Assembly (NCBI GenBank): GCA_029953675.1
Contig: JAMWBK010000001.1
Location: 2,827,001-2,891,000, forward strand
Direction: 5' to 3'
DNA length: 64,000 nt
Source: Rhodosorus marinus
Lineage: Eukaryota > Rhodophyta > Stylonematophyceae > Stylonematales > Stylonemataceae
The position numbers were made by a program, and so were the translations under genes. Under the pieces are notes generated by a model that saw only the letters and a program-made list of their open reading frames with translations, did not search any database and was not told where the DNA came from. This document shows, in pieces, positions 10,305-22,153 of this stretch (positions are counted from its first letter, which is position 1; each line of letters opens with the position of its first letter).

Positions 10305-13300
10305 TTAAGCTTCCGCCACGTCGTCGTCATCATCATCATCGTCATCATCGTCGTCCAGATCGCCAAAGTCGATATCATCGATATCATCATCCGAGTCATC
10401 TTCATCTGTCTCGCCAGCTTGAGGTTCATGACCAGCACCGGTTTCCTTCTCTTCAGCCGCTTCGGGCTGATCTGCAATGGGTTCGGAATCTCCCAATCCA
10501 TTCGCATGAGTCTCGAGCTTTTCGCGGTTTGTCGAATCGCCGTTGAGCTCCTGCTCCAAAATCCCTGTTGCCAGCACGGCCTTGTACACTTGGTACTGGT
10601 CCGAGTCTACAAGTTTCAGCTTCTCCATGAGCTCTGCGTTCTTCTGCTGAGAATCAACCGATTCCTCGAATCCTTCAAACAGATGAGCGTGGGAGGTCGG
10701 ATCGGCCAGGAGGTCTGCCATTCTTACATGTCCGCCCTTTCTTAGATCCGCTTTCCACATCTCGACGATCCTAGTGACCTGATTCACGAGAAAAAAATGG
10801 AGCATGGTCATAGTAAGCTCTCCAGAACAGTTTTTACCGGACGAGGCGTGGAGAGGCTTTTGCTTTGTCTCCTACCTCGGCGGGACAGTAGCTCCGAGCG
10901 AAGAGCGCCGCCTCCGGTATTCTCCCAGACGACAGGAGAACGTTCAAGCACTCATCCACTCGGCCCAGCATGAAGCTACTGAGAAACGCGACGTTCATGA
11001 TGTTCCCTGCCTTGGACTTTTCAGCGACGGTTTGCAGCATTCCCTCATTTCCGGTGGCCATGCCAAGCGACATCAGTCCAGAAAAGTCCTCTCCTTCAAC
11101 CATGCACTCCTCCGCGAGATTCCATCTCCCCGCTTGTGTTGCGTGCTCTCCGAGACTCTTCCACTTCAACGGACTAGGATACTTCCTATTGATCTCAGCG
11201 GCGAGATCTAGCTCACCCAATCCAATTGCCAACTCGCCCCTAACCAAAAACCGGACGCAGAAGGCGCTCTAGAAGCTTAGCGTCCTGGATCAACGGGCTT
11301 TGAAAGATAGCCTATGCAGGGGAGAGACACCTACTTGTAGTCTGGGTCCGTAGCGAGCTGCAAGGCCTGTTCTTTTAGTCCCTGCTTCTCCAAGAACTTT
11401 GCGAGCTTGTTGTGCTCGCTGGGGGGCACTTTCTCCAGGACTTTCGCGGCCTCTGCGTGATCGCTTCTAATTATCGCGGTCTTGTACTCGATCACGCCAA
11501 GATTCAACGTGTACGAGCAGACGTTAACCTCCTTGTCCGCCAGGAAAATCCGGTTGTCCTTGGTCAGGTAGCCCAGTATGAATAGTTGTCCATCCAAGTG
11601 GTGAAGTAGGCTGACTTCCGAACCCACGACATAGTTGAGATGGTTGTTTGAGTTAGTGTAAATGAAGCAGTCCCCGATCCAGCAGCCGCTTGCAACCTTT
11701 TCTGAGTACTCATGCAAAAGCTCAAACGCTTCTTCAACCCCGTCCTGCAAGAAACATCTCAAGTCTGAGGGCGAAGGCATTTCTTGGAGATCACTTGCTT
11801 TTCCTCTCTTCAATTTCTACTTACTGGTCCGACGACACCGCCGCTCCGCTCGACAGCTTCTTCGAAAGCCTCGCGACTAAATTTCAGTACAAAGAACGAC
11901 TGCTCTGTCGCCACGCACAGCAGTTCCGAGTCCGACCAGTAGATCTTCGTCGGGACGACGTCAATCCTCCGTATCAATTGCAGCGTTTCCCAGTCAAAGA
12001 AGCACACAAAGTCGCTCGACCGCACCGAAAGCAGATTTCCACCGAAAATTCCGTCCGCCATGAAGTCCGTCTGCATGGCAGTCCTCTCCTTGAACTTATT
12101 CGAGAAGACCCGAATGTCTGTCGTGCCGCGACGGGTTGCGTATTCACCTGCTCCGTTATCCCATACAACCTACAATTGCGCGCGAAGAGTTCAGTATCCT
12201 GTTCCAAGTGACAAGTATTCAATCGAATGTGGACTCGAAGTCGCACCTCGTCTGCTTGCCCAAAACTCTTGTTCCTCCACGCAAGCGCAGTGTAGATAAT
12301 GTATTCTCCATCGCCGCAGACGGACACGAATCGACCGTTAGGGCTGTGGGAGATGAACTGCGGTGAATTCTCGGTGTTACCGAGCTCTTTACCGACTAGC
12401 GGAAGGCGGTCACCATCCCCGTGTGACGATGTATCGATACTGCGTACGTTCACAGTGCTCACTTCATTCTGCTTGATGTAGATTACCTTTCCGGAGCTGT
12501 CCATGGATACGAGGGGAGTATCCTTACCGAACCTTACCACAATCGTACCTAGTCGATGTAGAGAGATTGCGGGTGCGAGCACGTTCACAACCAGCTGGAG
12601 CAAGCGCGGGATTACAGGATTTGCTCTTACCGATATCGTATCCGATGGCTATTCTATTCAATCCCTTGATGTGAGCAGCGGCCCAGCACCTCTCCATGTT
12701 AAACTGGAGCGTTGCTTCGTTTCTGTAGGTATTAGTATTCCAGAGGACCACCGACCCATCCTCCGATCCGCTGAGGATGAGCGGCCGATCGTGAATGAAC
12801 GAGACGCAGGAAACATTGTGCTGATGGTACTCCAAAGTCTGTACGCAATTTCGCGTCTGATAATCCCACAGCTTCACCACCTGGTCATCACCACCGGAGA
12901 CCAAATACGGCTTGTCCGCTCCGACGTAGTAGTCGATGCAGTTCACTCCCTTCTCGTGACCTTCCAGGGTCAAATTCGGAATCGGTGATGATATGCTCCA
13001 AACCTAAAATCGGAGAGGTCGCTTTCAGGCTTCCGAATCCTAGGTCTGGAAGCGGGAGATAAGGTCATCGTACCTTGATTGTGTGGTCTAGTGAGGCGGA
13101 GGCGAAGGTATTTGGATCTTTTGGATTGAAAAGGACCTGCATGACATAGTGACCATGGCCTTCGAATATCATGGTATTAGCCCATCCCTTCTCCCAATCC
13201 CAGAGCTTGATGAGCATATCGTCGGATGCAGTGACGACGAGGGGCAGCGTGGGGTGAACGCTAACGCTTCGAATGTAGTCCATATGCGCTTCAAAAGCCT

Positions 13301-13696
13301 GTACCTTCTCCATGGTATTGTAGTTGTACACACGCATCATCATGTCATCGCAGCCGCAGATGATCCATTGTTTACGGGGGATAAACATCCCGCAACGAAC
13401 AGGCTGCTCAGAAACTTCGAAGGACTTCACAACCGTCTCCGTGGAGTAGTCGTAAATGTGCATCGTCCCGTCGTATAGAGATGACAGCACCCATGGCTCG
13501 GTAGGGTGCAGATCAACGCACTTTACCCGCTCAGATCGAGCGTTCAACTCCTTTTTAATATCCAATTTCATCGGCTGGAGAAGACAAGTCACGAAACGAT
13601 TCAACACGAACAAAGTCAGCACCGATCGGATACAAAAAACAACAAGTCGTCAATGAGATGACACTCCAAGAGCGATTGGTTCTCTCTCACCCCCAT
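10305..13696 (-). CDS. COPB2: Coatomer subunit beta' (beta'-COP)
   Basis: COPI coat subunit for retrograde Golgi-to-ER vesicles. Coding exons on the minus strand: 13574-13074, 13003-12631, 12548-12247, 12169-11825, 11744-11335, 11239-10876 and 10778-10305, with all phases correct. A 6-nt first exon (13696-13691, Met-Gly) is proposed; without it translation would begin at 13571 (921 residues; 924 with it). The N-terminal seven-blade WD40 propeller matches the family closely ([31 protein letters not shown]). The second propeller and the alpha-solenoid follow ([22 protein letters not shown]). The C-terminal tail is acidic with about 12 consecutive Asp codons, encoded by a GAT/GAC run. ARF genes at 36-40 kb encode the GTPases that recruit this coat. 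Confidence 0.97.
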
Positions 13697-15484
13697 CGTT
13701 CCTCCAGTAATCCAACTCGGAGAGGATCCGTCTCCTTATGCAAAGCAACCAGAAGAAACCGACAAAACCAGCCAAACAAAACAAAACTTGACAAAACCCT
13801 CAAAACCTCTTCTCGATCAACAGAAACCAGTCCTGTTCAGAACTAACTGCTTCATATCCTTAACCCGTCCATGAAGCCCCTCCCAAAAGAGCTGTCAAAC
13901 GGTGCGGGAAGAAAAAAATTACCTAATCCAAAAGAAAACTGTTTCCGTTCGTTTTCGCTATATAGTTTTGACCTTGTCAGTCCCTATCTCCTCGTCCTTC
14001 CTCCTCACCAAACCTACTTCAAGTCTCTTCCTCTACTTCCTCAGCGACGAGGAAGAAAAACGATTCCAAAAAAGGGTCCAAAGAGGTCTCCAAAGAGGAA
14101 AAGTAAAAGAAAAATCGAAGATTTTGAGAGCCAAACTGCTACTGTTTCGGGAAATCTGGGTCTTTGGAAGAGGAGGTATCTGTGGGGAGTCATTCTGAGT
14201 TAAGTGGGAGGCCTACAGATCCCCGAGAGTCTCCGCAAACATTCGTGAAGACGGCTTTTGGACTAGAAAAGCTTCTGATCATTTGGTAAACCCCCGCTCG
14301 GGGGGTGGGGACAACTTGGTCACACAAACACTCAAAATCACGCCTCTCTGGTCTACGGCGGACCAGAGGGAATGGAACAAACGGGATCGGCCAGCGTTTC
14401 TTTTTGAGTTTTCAGATTGCTCCATACTACTTTTCAACTTGTGCGAGAGAGCAAAACACACTGCTCCATCCGCCTTCCTCCCCCAATATCACCAGAGGAA
14501 CATCATATTCCTATGCCAGCCACCTCAGTGTCGTTATTTGACTGATATATCAATCAATAATATATAAAGACTAGATATCAGTCAATATATTGTATTTGCT
14601 CTTATTTACGGGGCAGGTTTGCAATACGTTTCGCAAGTTCTCTTTCACTTATGAAGTATATAAAGGTTTCTTGATTTCAATGGTTTCATCTCTTAGGGGT
14701 TGAGATAGTTCCTTTTTTTGTGAGATTTTTGGACAGGGTTCGTAGAATTCGAGACAAGGTTGGCAGAGGGGGGGAGAGATTCTGGTTTAAATTGCACTGG
14801 TGATATTTCTTGCAGTGAAAGATCAGTTTTTTCTGACCCTGGACTGTTCTACAGTAATACCATTTCCTGAAAATTTATTTCGTATTTATTGAACAAGGCG
14901 AAAAATGAATCTAATTCGTAGGAGGGGTAACGAACGACATCACCTCGAACTGGTTGTGACGAAGGATTTCGGGAGGGGGGGGGAAAGGGAAGCGAAAAGC
15001 GTTTTCGCGAAAGAGCGAATTTAAAAACAAAACAGACAAAGCCACAAGACCAATAAAACCGGTCAGGGCAAGGATTTTATCCATATCTAGACCGTATTAC
15101 TACTCATACACGATATTCAGTCATTATTTTTATATTATCCAATTAAGTTTCTTGATAAATAATGCAGTCAATATTTGTTAATAAGTATCCAATAGATCGA
15201 TGGTAATATGTGATTAAGTTGCCTAAATATCCAATTAGATGGCTTGAGTTCTTAAATTTAGAGGGAAGCGGCAGCTGAGTTCTCCGCGTTAAGAGTATTG
15301 GCGTTCGGTTGAGATGTAGGGAGTAGACTCGGGAAGGTTGCCCGGGGGGTTTAGAGTAGGGTGAACAGGTACAGAAGGCCTTTTGGGGTAATTTTTTGTT
15401 AGATCTACTATTAGGAGGGCCCTGGAGGGTTTTTCTACGATCTGCTTTGTTCTGGGAGGGGTGAGGTGGAGGTGTGGAGCAAGG
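13697..15484. other. Divergent intergenic region
   Basis: 1.8 kb between COPB2 (-) and UXS (+). Near 13871-14203 an ATG-started 110-codon frame rich in Lys/Arg overlaps a second open frame; neither resembles a protein family. A short hairpin (CTCTGGTC/GACCAGAG near 14345-14368) and an A/T-rich core (14530-15240) with TCAGTCAATAT and TCAGTCATTAT words are present. Both promoters must lie here. Confidence 0.45.
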
Positions 15485-16679
15485 ATGGGAACTGACGGGG
15501 ACAAGAAGGAGGCGGTGATCGATCCGCAGCGTCCTGACGGACATGGTCAGGACGTTTTGGCCACCTGGTGAGCGCTAATAGAGCGAAAACAAATTTTTTT
15601 TGCAGGGTGCTGTGGCTGATCCTATTTTCCTGCTCGTTTTGTTTTTGGTTTTCGATCTGTTGAGGAGACAGAGGAATGCCCCGAACAGGCCCCTGACGCA
15701 CCTGAGGGTGCTGGTTACTGGCGGCGCGGGATTCATCGGATCTCACCTTGTAGATAGGCTCATGGAGGAGGGCCATGACGTTATTTTGCTGGATTCCCTT
15801 TTTACTGGTACCAAAACAAACTTCAAGAAGTGGCTGGGACATCCTAACTTTGAGTGGGTCCGCCACGATGTCACTGAACCTTACTACGCGGAAGTGGATC
15901 GAATCTATCACCTTGCCTGCCCTGCGTCTCCTGTTCACTACAAGTACAACGCCATTAAGACTTTGAAAACCAATTTTCTTGGGACGATGAACATGCTCGG
16001 GTTGGCAAAACGTACCGGCGCGCGCTTCCTCCTCGCGTCCACGTCGGAGGTGTACGGAGATCCTGAAGTCCATCCCCAAGTTGAGGAGTATTTTGGTAAC
16101 GTAAACTGCATCGGTGTACGCAGCTGCTACGATGAAGGCAAGCGGGCAGCGGAGACGATGGCTTTCGATTACCACCGCCAGCACGGTGTTGACATTCGCG
16201 TCGTTCGTATCTTCAACACGTACGGACCACGTATGGTGGAGAACGACGGCCGCGTTGTCTCCAACTTTGTCGGACAGGCGATCAAAGGAGAACCGCTGAC
16301 GATCTACGGCGACGGATTGCAAACGAGGTCGTTCTGCTATTGCGGTGACCTCATCGAGGGCATTGTTAGGATGATGGAGAGCTCGCATACGGGTCCGTTC
16401 AACCTCGGGAATCCGGGAGAGTTCACGATGGTTGAGCTTGCGGAGCATGTGCGCAGACTGATGAACAAGGACGTAGAAATCAAGTACCTACCTGCCACCC
16501 CTGATGATCCGATGAAGCGTCAACCCAACATCGACAAGGCGATGAAGTACCTTGACTGGGAACCCAAAGTATCTCTGGAGGAGGGGCTCAAGTACATGAT
16601 CGAGGACTTCCGCACTAGAATAGAAGCTCGAAATGCTGCGAATGCTGCGATGACAGAGAAGGAAACTGGCGAAGGCTAG
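15485..16679 (+). CDS. UXS: UDP-glucuronate decarboxylase (UDP-xylose synthase)
   Basis: Makes UDP-xylose from UDP-glucuronate for cell-wall and exopolysaccharide synthesis. The SDR fold is complete: [12 protein letters not shown] loop, [23 protein letters not shown], catalytic Tyr and Lys in [17 protein letters not shown] and [14 protein letters not shown] [10 protein letters not shown]. The 5' end is less certain. The ATG at 15485 with donor at 15568 keeps frame only if the acceptor is TTGAG at 15663-15664 (exon 2 from 15665), giving 365 residues and a soluble enzyme. The much better looking TTTTTTTGCAG acceptor (ending 15605) gives a stop at 15661. A frame open from 15606 would add a hydrophobic segment but has no start codon. 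The body of the gene is certain. Confidence 0.94.
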
Positions 16680-17248
16680 TTCAGCTGGGGCTTTTGTTAG
16701 ATTGAAGGGAAAGAAAAAATCGTTGTCCGCATGTTCTTGGATGAAACGCTTCCCCTTAGCATTTTTGCGCAGGAACAGCGGAGGCGACTCGGTCAAAGAC
16801 TCTGCACCAGGACTCGGCTCGGCCCAAGCTTGGAATCATTTGCGGGCGATGAGACATTTGTACAACGTCAAAAGGGACAACTGGTTTTGAATAAATTGAC
16901 TAAACGCTAAGAGATAATTCCTTCCTCTCCCACGAAATGAGAGCAGTTGACACCTAAAGCAGGCAAACGGCTGCAACAAAACCGGTTCTACCCGTACGCC
17001 TTAGAGCCCCTATGGTTTCCTAGCCTCATCGTGAAACCTCGTGGGTTGCCTTGGATGATCTCAACCTTTCCATTGGGCACGCCCTCGCGGCTGATTGATA
17101 ATAAAATACTACACACTTTCTATACATCAGTTCAACACCCCTCCACTAAGAATGCACCTCCGTGCGCATTGGTCTCACCGGGACGAGGCCGACGGCGAAG
17201 ACCACGGGTACACTTCTATAAAATCCACATCAGGTCTCGCTGCTGATC
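16680..17248. other. Convergent 3' spacer
   Basis: 570 bp between the stops of UXS and the PPP4R1-like gene. No coding signal, repeat or hairpin stands out. Confidence 0.4.
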
Positions 17249-19866
17249 TCACTCCGCTACACAGCAGGCTATCCTCAGCTTCCGGTTCGGCTTCTTTGCT
17301 TTCGGAATGTTCTCGCTCCCATGGTGGCCATTCGCCATGGGTTCCTCGCCATGCTCAGCGATTGCTTCAAGGGGTTCCGCGCCCGTGAACTTCGATTGAA
17401 CGACGTCAGAGGGAACCGGCGGCTTCAGCGGAAGAGGGCCCTTTGTGAATTGTTTGTTAGACGTGTTTCGAGTGGTTAAGGCAACCGGTTTTGTAGCCCC
17501 GCTCTTCTGCGTATGAGTGTTCGGCCGGCCAAAGAATTTGTCCTCCGCCTCCTCCCGTGCATTATCCTCCTTAATGAATTCTGGCGAAGGTCCTTTGAAA
17601 TCCTTCACAGCCTGTTGACATTCCAACGCGGCTTCCTTTACCTGCAGGAGGCGACGTCGACAACGTACAACGTATCAAATAAAGAAGGTCAGAGTTCCAT
17701 TTCAACAATTCCCGCATCAAGAAGTCTCGAACCCCAATTTTGCAAAGGTGTTAGCATACCTCTGGGTCCGAGTCGGTTACCAGCTTGGCGAGGGCATCAG
17801 TGTAGAGTTTCTGATCCCAACTTTGCGCTATTGTATTCTGCAACAGCTTCACAAGCCTCAGTCGCACGTTCGAAACTGGATCATTCCTCATCTTGAACGC
17901 TTCTTCCGCAAACATGCGGTTGTACAATTTCTTTCCAAAAATTGTGTGGGAAACGTCGGTTCCCTCCAGGTAAGCCAGCCTTGTCCAATAGACCTTTCCC
18001 CGCGCCCATTCTTTGAGGAAGTGGCTATGGATATGATCCCTCCTTCGAATTGTTGAAATGTGGCGCAGAACACGTACAGCGGCCGTGATGGAAGTATTGC
18101 GTACGAGGTACGTGCTCTCCCTGGCCATCTGGAAGAGCACCGGAGCGACGTAATCGCAGAGCATTTCCTGGGGAATGAGGGGCGCTGCCTTATTCAACTG
18201 CTCGGCCAAGACCTTTTGCGTTCGCCACGAGTCCTGAGAGAGGACCTCCAAGTTTGTAAAAACCTTGTCAAGCTTCCCAGCCGCAGGTTCCTTGTCCGAC
18301 ATCACCTCCAGGAGCTCCGCAAAGTGCGAGAGAGCATTCATTCGAACCTGTGGGTTCTGATCTGTCATCAGCTCTCCCACGGAAACAAGAAGTTCGCCCC
18401 TCAGCTCGGTATCCCTCAGCACTCGAGCAGATTCGTGAATGCCGGCTGCGAGGGTAGCCCTTGTGTCTACGTCCGTGTCTGTTGACAGGGCGTGCAGGAC
18501 TCCCTTGATGCGATCCGGTCTCTTATCACCACAACAACTAGAAACCGCCGGAAGGTTGAACGCGCACCAGTGTCGGACGGTAGGACCATTGCACGACACC
18601 ATCCGTCTTAGCCCGTTCAATGTCAGCGTCCAAGTTTCCTCGTCTTCAAAAAGCGGGTTCAACGCATCTAGAAAATAACCGTATACCTCAGCGAAAATCT
18701 CCAACATCACATACGTATCGTCATCTACGGTGCGAAGGTCCGTCGCCGCAGTTATTGTCGCATCCTTGCACTTCTCAATGAACATTGGGAGGAGCAGCTA
18801 CAATTGACCAAAGAAAACGTATCAGCAACGCAGGTCCACTGAGGTACCGATGGGAGAAACGCTCATTGGGCCCTCTATTGAAGGGAGGCTTACGGTTTTA
18901 AACATGTTCGAGGTAGCCGCCTCCGCTTTGTGTGCATCGCCTATCCTAGCCACAGCACGTACGGCTGCGGCTCTCACTCGAGCACTGTCATCCTCCACTA
19001 AGAAACACAGCTTGGGCCAAAGATTTTCCTCGACGACTTTCAACGCCAGCTTTCTCCCAACGGTCGCTAGGGACTGTGCGATCATTGCTCGTACCGAGTT
19101 GTCCTTGTCGTCGCACAGGACCACAACCTTCTGTAAAAACAAACTCTCGAGCTCTTCCGCCGGTGTGACATCAGCCAGAGATCCGATGAGCCTCGCCGCG
19201 AGACGCCTCGATTCGATCGTTCTCGATGTGCAGCGCTCGAGTGTGGCGGGAATCAGCTTGGTTCGTACCTCATCTGAGGTGACTTGCGGAACAATCATTG
19301 ACAAAATTTCTCCCCAAGCGTCAAAAATATCTCCCCGCCCCATTCTCTCCAAGATCTGCAGCGAGACATCCACGATAGCAGCGGCAGTACCGTCGGGAAT
19401 CAGCAATCCAATCACGAAGTAGAGTGCCTAGTCAAGGAAGAAAAATCCAAATTCCGAACAGCTAAGGATCCGCTGCCTGCTTTTTGTGAACAGGCTGAAA
19501 AGCAGGTGAGCACTACCTCTGCAGACGCCATGATCGCGTTTTCGGTCCACTCTACCGCATGCTTGCAGATCTCAGGAATCATGATGTTAATGGTATCGGA
19601 GGGACAGTGTTCCAAAAACTGCGGAAACTGGAACAGGACGGCCAGCCTTTCCAGGTCATTTCCTTCTACCAGGACGTTGCTGGCGTTGTAAACACTCGTG
19701 AGTACATCATCGTTAAGAATGACATAATCCACACCCTGAGAAAGCAAAAACTATGGTCAGCAAAGCTCGATCGCCCAAAATTCCAGGCCGGAGCAGCCAC
19801 GCCTTAATCAGATCGGCTCGATCTCACCTCATATCCTTCTCCATCCAAATCCGCATTATCCGACAT
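17249..19866 (-). CDS. PPP4R1: HEAT-repeat protein, protein phosphatase 4 regulatory subunit 1-like
   Basis: Five exons (19866-19828, 19735-19517, 19427-18894, 18797-17760, 17641-17249), phases matching, give 740 residues. Pairs of helices of the HEAT type run through residues about 50-630, with repeated DxxxxVR cores (DDKDNSVRAMIA, DDSARVRAAAV, DQNPQVRMNAL, DPVSNVRLRLV). The order of segments and the motifs VRHWCAFNLPAV, WRTQKVLAEQL and WARGKVYWTRLAY follow human PPP4R1 better than the PP2A A subunit. It would act as a scaffold directing PP4 or a related phosphatase. The N-terminal exon is acidic; the last 110 residues are low-complexity and Lys/Pro-rich. PP2A-A is the main alternative. Confidence 0.78.
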
Positions 19867-20378
19867 GTTCAATTCGACCAAAACGCTGCTCTCCAGAGCC
19901 CACACCAAGAGCAACCTCAATCACCAGTCCCGATCGTCCCGATCATTCACGCAAAACCTCTCCACTACCTCGCCAATACGAAAATCATCGACAAAAAACA
20001 CAAAATCCAAACCTCAAGCCCTAAAAACCCCAACCAGGCCCCACCCCGTTTTCACAAGACCAATGCTCGCCATCCCTCCTTCCCTCTCCTCGAAACCAAT
20101 CCAGCTGATCAGTCCAAACGATCCCTCCCTCGCCTCGGCAACAAAAAGCCCTCTCAACAAATCTCCCACCACACAAAAACCGCTCACTCCCTCAACAAAC
20201 CCACACGATCTCAAAAAATAAACAAAACCAAACCCATCTCTCCCAAACCTCACCTCTCCCTCCCCACCCACCGCCTTCCACCAACCCCTTCTAAAATCTA
20301 TCCTTCCACAACATAATACGTAAATTCTACTAATCTACCCACTAAAACTATAAAACAAAAAAGAACACAACTATACAG

Positions 20379-20385
20379 CTCTCTC

Positions 20386-20429
<44 letters not shown>

Positions 20430-20504
20430 TCTCTCTCTCTCCTCTTTCTCCCTCCTTTCCCTCTCTCTCCTCTTTCTCCCTCCTTTCCCTCTCTCTCACT
20501 CTCT
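20379..20504. repeat. CT microsatellite
   Basis: A run of CT dinucleotides, interrupted by CTTTCTCCCTC blocks that are themselves repeated. It lies in the region upstream of the minus-strand PPP4R1-like gene, where it reads as a GA tract. Confidence 0.9.
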
Positions 20505-21109
20505 CAACACCTTACCCGCCAACCCCCTAAAAGCGATTTTCATATTCTTTCCAAAGCGCCATTTCCTTCTCACTAAAAATTCAAAGAAATCCTAACTCGC
20601 GTCTGTTCTCCCCCCCCCTTTATATTTATTGCTCTAAAATCTGTAAATAACTTTTTAAAATATTTTACTGAATACATGATTTGGAAAATATTGATTTTAG
20701 GGGTATGATGTTTTTGGAATGTGTTTGAGGTCTTGAAAATGGACTATCTTAAAAAAAAGAAATTCTTCCGATGTAACTGAGAATAATTCGAAAATAGGTG
20801 AGTTCGTGAGAGTGAAATGTTGAAGAAAAACTTAGGGGTTTGGGAAAGGGGGAGTAATACGTCAATGGGCGGGAGGACTTATTAGAAGATCGTGCGGTGT
20901 CTTCGGGATGGCTGGGGGGGAGGGGAGGGGAAGTTGTTCGTATCATGCGCAAGTACAAGAATGAATGAAATGGTTTAGTCGGAGACTGAAAGAAAAAAAG
21001 CGGAGGGGGAATAATGACTACGCGCGGGGAAGATCGCGCGCCTCCGACATTAAAGCTGCGTTCATACGCCACAGCAGGAAACTTGAATGGGTAAACAACG
21101 AGGAGAGGT

Positions 21110-21220
21110 GGTCAGAGCGTTCGAGGAACAACTCCCGAAGCCAACGAGGACCAACGGAATCCGGAAACCCAAAGCACTCAATGACCAGAGGTACCAGGCG
21201 ATGAGCTAGAGCCCAAGAAC
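21110..21220 (-). pseudogene. Retroelement-like C-terminal fragment, copy 1
   Basis: On the minus strand this stretch encodes a peptide containing RLVPLVIECFGF and WLREL. An oppositely oriented relative lies at 21588-21668 and a third at 43930-44045. The pattern, a hydrophobic VPxVVExFG segment followed by a basic helix, recalls the end of non-LTR retroelement proteins. The recognition is from memory and weak. No longer frame surrounds it. Confidence 0.35.
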
Positions 21221-21587
21221 GAATCCCTTGGGAAGACAAACCCCCCCCATATTTCACCTCTGTGCGACGTCTCATACTGGCAGGGGCAAATCCACGGCGC
21301 TCTCCCGCAGGTGGCAAGTAATGACTAGCCTGAGGATTAGGAACGGCACTATCAACGTACGTCGTTCGGCGGTTATTGCACAGGTGGCCACGAGGTCAGC
21401 CATTCGGCGTTCGTCATTTTGGTCAGCGGAAGGCCGTGGTAGCCGCGGGGCCCGGGGGGTGGGGGGTTGGGGGTGTAGGCTTTTGCGAATGCGAGCAACC
21501 CCTGAACTCGTCTTTGTTACACCGGTTTCGTCGCATTTGGTGCTCGTATCCTGCGGAGGTACACCGAGGCTTTTGCAGTCCACACTT

Positions 21588-21668
21588 GCTTATCGGTTTG
21601 TCCCATTTGTTGTGGAGGTCTTTGGGTTCATAGCCCGCGTTGGGGGTGCTTGGTTGCGGGAGTGTTAA
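21588..21668 (+). pseudogene. Retroelement-like C-terminal fragment, copy 2
   Basis: On the plus strand it encodes a peptide with RFVPFVVEVFGF and WLREC followed by a stop, related to copy 1 at the DNA level as well. Copies 1 and 2 point in opposite directions about 400 bp apart. Confidence 0.35.
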
Positions 21669-22112
21669 CGCGACTGCCCTGATGCTCTTTCCCAACTGTT
21701 TGTTTCTTCGAGTCTGGCTCTCTGGTGTACTGGAAAACTGACATCGGCGCTTGCACTGCTCTCCTAGTTTTTGAGGCGCGCTCTCTGAGCCCTTCCTTGA
21801 GTGCATCATTCAGGGACCTTAGCGTCCGATTAAACCGATGGTGGTACAAGAAGGTCATGGTAGCGGTTGGGGAGTGGCTCTTTAGAATGCGCCCAACCCC
21901 TGAACCCGCCGAACCGGTTTCATACCACTTGGTCAGTGGTAAAACCAGAGCGCCAAAGCCGCTCTGGTTTTAGATGGTGTTCTCTCTGTTGGTGTAGCTT
22001 TCACTCTTTCAGGGTTGTTGCCTGTAATTAAACGATGAAGAACTACTATGGGGATTGGTGGGGCAGGGTGAATCGACAGGGTTCGGGAGTGGCGTCGTGG
22101 CGAGTGAGGAGC

Positions 22113-22153
22113 TTCCGCACCAGCGTCTCTTTGAAAGAGACGCTGGTGCGGAA
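22113..22153. repeat. 41-bp perfect hairpin palindrome
   Basis: Two 20-bp arms (22113-22132 and 22134-22153) are exact reverse complements around one G. The arm begins TTCCGCACCAGCG. It sits in noncoding DNA with no obvious element around it. Confidence 0.95.

Noticed and set aside
13871..14203. 110-codon ATG-started Lys/Arg-rich frame between COPB2 and UXS
   Set aside because: No similarity, an overlapping frame of the same length is also open, and composition follows the purine-rich DNA.
15435..16448. 337-codon minus-strand frame
   Set aside because: It is the antisense shadow of the UXS coding sequence, whose plus-strand protein matches the family end to end.
17249..19866. Reading the HEAT protein as the PP2A scaffold A subunit
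   Set aside because: Repeat number and specific blocks (VRHWCAFNLPAV, WARGKVYWTRLAY) fit PPP4R1 better, and the family-typical A-subunit start and helices are not recognisable.
19753..20316. 187-codon frame on the + strand upstream of the PPP4R1-like gene
   Set aside because: It is a translation of C/A-rich leader DNA (Ser/Pro/Lys low complexity), and its first part lies antisense to exon 1 of a well-supported gene.
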